Source: an uncultured Collinsella sp.
Lineage (GTDB): Bacteria > Actinomycetota > Coriobacteriia > Coriobacteriales > Coriobacteriaceae
Length of the DNA: 5,034 bases
Direction: 5' to 3'
Assembly: GCA_902470915.1 (NCBI GenBank)
Contig: CABRIB010000116.1
Span: 1-5,034 of the forward strand
The notes below the pieces were generated by a model. The model searched no databases, had not been told where the DNA came from, and saw only the letters and a list, made by a program, of their open reading frames with translations. Positions 1 to 5,034 of this stretch are shown piece after piece (the stretch's first letter is position 1; each line of letters begins with the position of its first letter). A program made the position numbers and the translations under genes.

Positions 1-46
1 TACACAAGGAGTATCGTCGGCAGCGTCAGATGTGTATAAGAGACAG
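1..46 (+). other. Illumina Nextera P5-side adapter with i5 index (artificial)
   Basis: This is synthetic sequence, not genome. Bases 1-5 (TACAC) match the last bases of the P5 primer. Bases 6-13 (AAGGAGTA) match the Nextera i5 index I remember as S507/N507. Bases 14-27 (TCGTCGGCAGCGTC) are the Read 1 transposase adapter, and 28-46 (AGATGTGTATAAGAGACAG) are the 19-base Tn5 mosaic end. Genomic sequence therefore starts at 47. The ATG at 30-32 lies in the mosaic end and reads in frame into the first gene, adding a false MCIRDS to its N-terminus. Confidence 0.98.
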
Positions 47-47
47 C

Positions 48-1937
48 ATACGCCTGTCGCGCAACAAGACCACTGCGGGCGTTAAGAGCCTGCTGCAGAG
101 CGTCCAGGGTCAGGTGAGGGGCGCGCGCAAGGCGGCGAGCGACGAAAACTGGTTTAAGAACGTGCCGTGTGTGGTCTCGGACGTGTTCCAGGCGCTGTGG
201 CGCGACAAACCCGTGACGGCGCTCAAGGCCATGCTCGCCGTTGCCGAGGCGCTGCCCGATCGCGCTCTAGGCGGCCTTGACGGCCAGGCCCGTCGCCAGG
301 CAGAGACGGCTTTGCTGCGCCATGCCATCGACATCCTTATGAACGATGCTCGCGCACTCGACGTGTCGCAGGCCGCGACCGTGCCGGTTCTCGACGGCGT
401 TCGAACCAAGGTGGACAAGCGCAGTACCGCTTACGATTACGCGACCTACGAGGTCGATCGCACGCCACGGGCACAAGTGCGCTTCGTGTCGCTTGCCGAT
501 GCGTCGGTTCTTCGCCCTGGCGGCTACGATGCCGTGCTGTTTGCCGATGTCGACCTGGACAGCTATCCGCTTTCGCACGAAGAGGGCCCGCTTGCCACAT
601 TGACGGCCGAGCTGCGCCGCGACGGCGTGTCTTTGGAGCCCGCCGCCCTGCTGCGCGTGCGCTTTGGCCGTGCGATGCAGGCGGCGAGCGGTCCGGTCGC
701 GCTCGCCCGCGTGACGCACGATCGCCAGGCGCGCGAGTGCTACCCGGCAGCCGTATGGACCGAGCTGCGGGCACATGCCGAGGCCGCTGGCGCTGCCAAG
801 CCCACGTGCGTGGGCGAGGGCGATATCATCGCCGACTTTGATCCCGCGGCAGGTGAAGGCCTCAAGCGCGAGCGCGTGACCTGTGAAGCCCCTCAGCATC
901 TGAGTGCCGAGGCCGTGCCGTATTTGGTCCTGCGCCGTCGCGATGGCGAGGGCGAGGATGCGCCGCTGGTGCCGCGCTTGACGTCTGCCTCGCAGATCGA
1001 GGCCTATTCGACCTGTCCGCTATGCTGGTTCGTCTCGTATCGCGTCAAGCCCCAGTCGATCGACGCTGGCTTTGGCAACATGGAGAAGGGCAACTTTGTC
1101 CACGACGTGCTGGAGCATCTGCATGCCCGTCTGCCCCAAGAAGGCATGGAGCGCGTGACGCCCGAGAATCTGCCGCGTGCTCAGGAGCTGCTGCACGAGG
1201 TCTTTGACGAGACATTGGCCGAGCATGCCTCCAAGCGTGGCAACGAGGGTCCGCTCGTGCCGCTCTCTCCGGTAGAGGAGCGCCAGGTGGCCGAGATTCT
1301 GCCGCAGCTGGAGGGTGTGCTTGCCTATGAAGCCGAGGCGCTGACTCCTTTTGCTCCACGCTACCTGGAGTTTGCCTTTAACGATCTTAAAGTCGAGTAT
1401 GCCGGTTGGCCGCTCGGCGGGCGTATCGACCGCGTGGATGTGGATGCCGAGAATCGCGCCGTGGTAATCGACTACAAGCATCGTTCGGGCGTCGAGGAGT
1501 TTAAGCTCGCCGACCCCACGGTGCGCGACGAGGAGTCGGGCGAGGCGCCCATCGACGACCCGCGCTGGCTGCCGCCCCATACCCAGACACTCATCTACGC
1601 GCAGGCCATGCGTCGGGCACTGGGCTTGGATACCCGTGCAGCGCTCTATTTTTCGACCAAGGGCGGCAAGCCCGCGCTGCGCGGTGCGGCGAGCGCCGAG
1701 TTGCTCGAGGAAGAGCGCAGTGACGGTCGCATCCCGGGCCTCAAGAAGGGCTTCCCGGGCGAGGGCGGCAGCATGGACTTCGATGCCCTGCTCGATCGCG
1801 TGGAGGCCGGCATCGCCGAGCGCCTGCGCGAGCTCGAGGCGGGCAACGTTGCCGCCGTCGACCCGGCGTCGGCTCAGGCCGCGCATGCGCGCTGCTCGTA
1901 TAACCACGAAGGAACGTTTGTAAGGAGGGACGTGTAG
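48..1937 (+). CDS. addB: ATP-dependent helicase/nuclease subunit AddB, 3' part (5' end missing)
   Basis: This is the C-terminal 629 residues of the AddB/RexB-type subunit of the AddAB (RexAB) double-strand-break resection complex in the cytoplasm. In this family AddB contributes a nuclease domain that cuts one strand and takes part in Chi recognition. Family members are usually about 1,100-1,170 residues, so roughly 450-550 N-terminal residues are missing and the real start is outside the window; the ATG at 30 is adapter. Bases 48 to about 960 look like the degenerate UvrD-like C-terminal helicase fold, for example YDAVLFADVD near 526-555 and a worn motif-VI-like stretch (RFGRAMQAASGPVALAR) after 658. 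From about 981 the RecB-type PD-(D/E)XK nuclease begins: LTSASQIEAYSTCP, then GNFVHDVLEHLH with His codon 1101, GGRIDRVD with Asp codon 1428, VIDYK with Asp 1470 and Lys 1476, and QTLIYAQ with Gln 1584 and Tyr 1596. All catalytic residues are present. The Fe-S cysteine pattern is incomplete: Cys 1014 and Cys 1893 are present, but the expected +3 and +9 positions read Asn and Val. The stop is TAG at 1935-1937. With the N-terminus absent, a related RecB-like nuclease cannot be fully excluded, but the directly following addA makes addB the best call. Confidence 0.88.
   Translation: MRLSRNKTTAGVKSLLQSVQGQVRGARKAASDENWFKNVPCVVSDVFQALWRDKPVTALKAMLAVAEALPDRALGGLDGQARRQAETALLRHAIDILMNDARALDVSQAATVPVLDGVRTKVDKRSTAYDYATYEVDRTPRAQVRFVSLADASVLRPGGYDAVLFADVDLDSYPLSHEEGPLATLTAELRRDGVSLEPAALLRVRFGRAMQAASGPVALARVTHDRQARECYPAAVWTELRAHAEAAGAAKPTCVGEGDIIADFDPAAGEGLKRERVTCEAPQHLSAEAVPYLVLRRRDGEGEDAPLVPRLTSASQIEAYSTCPLCWFVSYRVKPQSIDAGFGNMEKGNFVHDVLEHLHARLPQEGMERVTPENLPRAQELLHEVFDETLAEHASKRGNEGPLVPLSPVEERQVAEILPQLEGVLAYEAEALTPFAPRYLEFAFNDLKVEYAGWPLGGRIDRVDVDAENRAVVIDYKHRSGVEEFKLADPTVRDEESGEAPIDDPRWLPPHTQTLIYAQAMRRALGLDTRAALYFSTKGGKPALRGAASAELLEEERSDGRIPGLKKGFPGEGGSMDFDALLDRVEAGIAERLRELEAGNVAAVDPASAQAAHARCSYNHEGTFVRRDV
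1922..1928 (+). promoter_or_regulatory. Shine-Dalgarno site of addA inside the end of addB
   Basis: AAGGAGG is a perfect match to the anti-Shine-Dalgarno core. It lies 12 bases before the ATG at 1941, slightly longer than the usual spacing. It sits within the last addB codons (GTA AGG AGG GAC, read Val-Arg-Arg-Asp), so the site fixes the C-terminal residues of AddB. It supports ATG 1941 as the addA start: the in-frame GTG at 1932 is followed at once by TAG. Overlap with the upstream gene suggests translational coupling, which is inferred. Confidence 0.85.
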
Positions 1938-1940
1938 ACC

Positions 1941-4900
1941 ATGGATCTTTCGACTTTGATGCCGCAACAGCTGCAGATTGTCAAAACGCTCGACCGCCCG
2001 CTGTTTGTCTCGGCGGGCGCCGGTTCGGGTAAGACCTTTACCCTTACGCGCCGCATCGTCTACGCGCTCTCGCCCGAGTCTGGTCCGTTCGTTGAGTATC
2101 TGGACCAGGTGCTCGCCATTACCTTTACCAAAGATGCCGCGGCCGAGATCCGTGACCGCGTGCGCCGCGCGCTCATCGACGAGGGCATGGACGAGGAGGC
2201 CCTGACCGTCGACGATGCGTGGATCTCGACCATTCACGGCATGTGTTCGCGCATCCTGCGCGCGCATGCGCTGGAGCTGGGCATCGACCCCGAGTTCACG
2301 GTGCTCACCGATACCGACGAGCTCATGGACCAGGCTGTTGAGCATGTGCTGGCCCGCGCGACGGCGCCCGATGCCGCCCCCGAGCTCGCGGCATCGCTCA
2401 AGGCCCTCTACGCCTGGTATCCCATGGCGGGCGAGGGCGGCCCCTTTGGCGCCGGCACCACCATCAAGGGCCTGGTGCGCGAGCTGCTGGAGCTGTCGAG
2501 CCAGCTGCCGGGCGGTATGGACGACGTGCGCGTGGCGCGCGGCCAGGCCGATACCTCGGCACTCGCCGATGCCTATCGATCGGCGTTGGGTGCAAGCAAG
2601 GCGGCGACCGAGAAGGCGCAGGTTGCACTCGACGCCATCGATGCGTTCGAGGCGAGCGGCAAGACCATGGCCGATGCGGCGCGGCTCATGATGTCGTGCA
2701 CCATGCCGCGCGCGAGCAAGGCGTTCCCCAAGGAGCAGGTCGAGCTGCTCAAGGCCGAGGCTGCCGATGCATTTATCAATATCGCGCTGGCCTGCGGTGG
2801 TCCCGCGCTCGATGCGCTGGTGGGCTTGGCCCGCTCTGTAGAGGCCGAGTATCGCGCGCTGAAGGCCGGCCAGTCTGCCCTCGACAACAACGACCTGCTG
2901 CGCATGGCCTACGAGGCCCTGCGCGATTACCCGGCCATTCGCGCTGCGTACGAGGGCCGCTTTAAGATGGTCATGATCGATGAGTTTCAGGATACCGACC
3001 AGATGCAGGTCGATCTGATCCGCTACCTGACGGGTGCGGGGGAGCGCGCGCTGTGTACCGTGGGCGATGCGCAGCAGTCGATCTATCGCTTCCGCGGCGC
3101 CGAGGTCGAGGTCTTCCGTCGCCAGGAGCGCAAAGTGGGATCGACGGCGGCGTCCGAGACGGTTGCCACGCTGGATGTCCCCACCGGCGAGCTCGTCAAG
3201 CTCGTGCGCAACTTCCGCAGTCACGACGAGATACTGCGTTACGTGGCACGCGTCTTCGACGGCGATGACGGCGGCCTGATGCAGGGCTTTTTGGATCTTG
3301 AGGCGAGCGACGGCCGCAAGGACACGCTGGTGGCAGATGCCTCGCGTCGCCAGGCCCTCTTTGTTGCCGGCGGCAGCACGCAGGAGCGCACACAGGCCAA
3401 GGCCCGTGCAATCGCGGAGCGCTTCCGCGCGCTTGCCGATGCCGGCCAGCCCCAGGGCGGCATGGTGCTGCTGCTGGGCCGCATGACCAACGCAGACGTC
3501 TACGCACAGGCCTTCCGCGACCAGGGGCTCGACTGCGTCATCGCGGGCGGCTCGGTCTTTGCGCAGGCTGCCGAGGTGCAGACGGTGCGCGCCCTGGTCT
3601 GCGCGCTCGCCAACCCGGCCGATACGGCGCAGGGCCTTATGCCGCTGCTGGCATCGCCGATGTTTGCACTCGGCGCCCAGGAGTTTTTGGCGCTTGCGAC
3701 CAAGCTCGACGAGCAGACGGGGGAGACCTCGCGCCGCAACATCGATGCAGGCATCATGAGCGATTTCGACGTGCCGGGCCTGCAGGGCCTGCCGCTCGTG
3801 ACGCGCGCCCGCGAGGTTCTGCGGTATGCGCTTCGTCGCGTGGGCCGCGATTCGTTCGCCGCCATCGCGCGCGACGTGGTTAACGCCTCCGGCTGGTTTG
3901 TGCGTCTGGCACAGCGTGGTCCCGAGGGCAAGGCCATTGCCGCCAACGTGCTCAAGGCGCTCGACGCTGTGGCCGAGGCGGAGGCCGGGTTCGGCAACTT
4001 GCCGCGTTCCATCGCGCTTGCCTTCGATCGCTTCCTGGCGGGCAAGGAAGCCCCGGGTGCCCTCAACGAGGAGGGCGACGGCGCGGTGCGCATCATGACG
4101 GTGCATGCCTCCAAGGGTCTGGAATATCCGGTCGTGGCGGTCGCGGAGTGCTTTGGCGTGCGTAAGTCCTCGGGTGCGGCACAGATGGGTCGCGTTGAGG
4201 GCGGAGCGCAGGTCGTGGCGCTGCCGGCACGCTTCGACGGCATTAAACTCGCGGACGGCACGTTCGTAAAGGGCGATGACGTCAAAAAGCAGTTTGAGCA
4301 TGCGTTTAAGGGCAAGGGCACGTCGCTGTGGCTGCCGCCGGAGCTCATGGAGGATGTCTGCGCGACGGGTTCTCCCGCCGAGGCATTTGCTCGCCTGCGC
4401 AACGATGACCTGCAGCTTTCGCTCGAGGAGCGGGCCCGCTTGCTCTATGTTGCCATGACGCGTGCGCGCGAGCTGGTGATCTTGGCGATGGATGCCGGCG
4501 TGAGCCGCGGCAAGGTGACGGCGCCGACCTTCGACGTCGAGACCGATCTGACCTACGACGTGCTGCGCCGTATTTTGCCGACCGACGCTCTGGACATGCC
4601 GCAGCTCGATGCCGACCGCCTGGTGTTCGACAACTCCCAGCCGGGCGACTACGAGCTCATTTCGCTTTCGGACTTTACCTTTGGCGAGCAGGCGTTTGAG
4701 GCCAATGCTTCGCTGGATGCCGAGGGCAGGCTCGTTCGTGGCGATACCGATGTCGCCGATAATGCTGCGCACTCAACTGTGCCTGGTCCTGCCGATCCCA
4801 AGCCCGATTCGTTTGAACTCGTATATCCCCAGGCGGCGGGCGTGCGCATGGGCATCTGTCCGTTCCCGGCGCGTGATTCGTACAGCTATTCGTCGATTGC

Positions 4901-4985
4901 CGCGGCGCTGCATGCCGAGGCCGAGGACCGTGCCGCCGAGACGCGCGTGCCCATGGACGAGGCTGGCGATGATGCGGAGTCGGAT
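1941..4985 (+). CDS. addA: ATP-dependent helicase/nuclease subunit AddA, 5' part (3' end missing)
   Basis: This is the motor subunit of AddAB, an SF1A UvrD/Rep-type 3'-5' helicase that unwinds DNA from double-strand breaks for RecA-dependent repair. It starts at ATG 1941, 3 bases after the addB stop, behind a strong ribosome binding site. The 1,015 residues present contain a Q-motif (MPQQLQIV, Q9/Q10), Walker A AGAGSGKT (25-32), motif Ia TFTKDAAAEI (61-70), STIHGMC (96-102), motif II/Walker B IDEFQDTD (346-353), motif III GDAQQSIYRFRGA (375-387), motif IV VRNFRS (422-427), motif V RIMTVHASKGLEYP (717-730) and motif VI ERARLLYVAMTRARE (830-844). The ATPase and helicase core therefore looks intact. 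After motif VI comes an acidic, probably flexible stretch (about 920-970). SYSSIAAALHAEAED (from about 981) then resembles the opening of the C-terminal PD-(D/E)XK nuclease domain, whose catalytic residues are not in the window. Family members are about 1,150-1,250 residues, so roughly 150-250 are cut off at the adapter. The frame has no stop through the adapter, so any residues annotated after Asp1015 are artificial. A UvrD or PcrA paralogue is less likely given the length and the addB neighbour. Confidence 0.95.
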
Positions 4986-5034
4986 CTGTCTCTTATACAC
5001 ATCTCCGAGCCCACGAGACGGACTCCTATATCGT
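4986..5034 (-). other. Illumina Nextera P7-side adapter with i7 index (artificial)
   Basis: This is synthetic sequence. Bases 4986-5004 (CTGTCTCTTATACACATCT) are the reverse complement of the Tn5 mosaic end. Bases 5005-5019 (CCGAGCCCACGAGAC) are the Read 2 transposase adapter. Bases 5020-5027 (GGACTCCT) match the i7 index I remember as N705. Bases 5028-5034 (ATATCGT) match the start of P7 (ATCTCGT) with one mismatch at 5030. Genomic sequence ends at 4985. A minus-strand frame starting in the mosaic end gives the false N-terminus MYKRQ. Confidence 0.98.

Noticed and set aside
267..899. 210-codon minus-strand frame within addB
   Set aside because: It is in the same codon-complement register as the long antisense frame, with no domain or ribosome binding site. 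It overlaps a well-supported gene.
2215..2691. 158-codon plus-strand frame in a different phase inside addA
   Set aside because: The translation is Arg/Pro/Ala/Ser-rich shadow sequence without motifs, and the overlapping addA frame carries the conserved residues.
3500..4402. 300-codon minus-strand frame within addA
   Set aside because: It is Ser/Arg/Ala-rich out-of-frame translation, typical of GC-rich DNA, and is covered by the sense helicase region between motifs IV and VI.
1020..4772. 1,250-codon open frame on the minus strand spanning both genes
   Set aside because: It is the exact codon-register complement of addB and addA and exists only because they lack TTA, CTA and TCA codons. Its translation is rich in Arg, His, Leu and Ala with no recognisable domain, while the sense frames carry clear helicase and nuclease motifs.
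4773..5000. Minus-strand frame starting in the adapter (MYKRQ...)
   Set aside because: Its start lies in the synthetic mosaic end and the rest lies antisense to addA.
28..5004. Perfect 19-base terminal inverted repeat (28-46 and 4986-5004), as expected of a transposon
   Set aside because: The repeats are the Tn5 mosaic ends of Nextera adapters, followed outward by index and primer sequence. There is no transposase gene between them.

Overview
The window is one tagmented library molecule: 4,939 bases of bacterial chromosomal DNA (47-4985) with Illumina Nextera adapter and index sequence still attached at both ends (1-46 and 4986-5034). The insert is GC-rich, and G or C dominates third codon positions. 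TTA, CTA and TCA codons are almost absent, while TTT stays common for Phe. With the adjacent addB-addA gene pair, this suggests a high-GC gut anaerobe of the Collinsella / Coriobacteriia kind. That assignment is inferred from style and remembered gene context, not from a database match.

The insert is almost entirely coding on the + strand. Bases 48-1937 are the 3' part (629 residues) of addB, the non-motor nuclease subunit of the AddAB helicase-nuclease. The part present holds the degenerate helicase-like region and the C-terminal PD-(D/E)XK nuclease domain. After only 3 bases, 1941-4985 holds the first 1,015 codons of addA, the SF1 helicase motor subunit. It shows a complete set of UvrD-type motifs but is cut by the adapter where its own C-terminal nuclease domain begins. 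A strong Shine-Dalgarno sequence (AAGGAGG) inside the last codons of addB serves addA. No promoter, terminator, RNA gene, CRISPR array or natural mobile element is visible, and no gap exceeds 300 bases.

Together the two genes would make the complex that resects double-strand DNA ends, responds to Chi and loads RecA for recombinational repair. It also degrades foreign linear DNA.

I see no previously undescribed system. The points worth checking are the C-terminus of AddB, the same-frame addB/addA junction, and the adapter sequence. At the AddB C-terminus two of the four expected iron-sulfur cysteines are missing, but a Pro...Val-Cys pattern at the expected spacing appears in another frame. 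The adapters create false protein ends and a false terminal inverted repeat.
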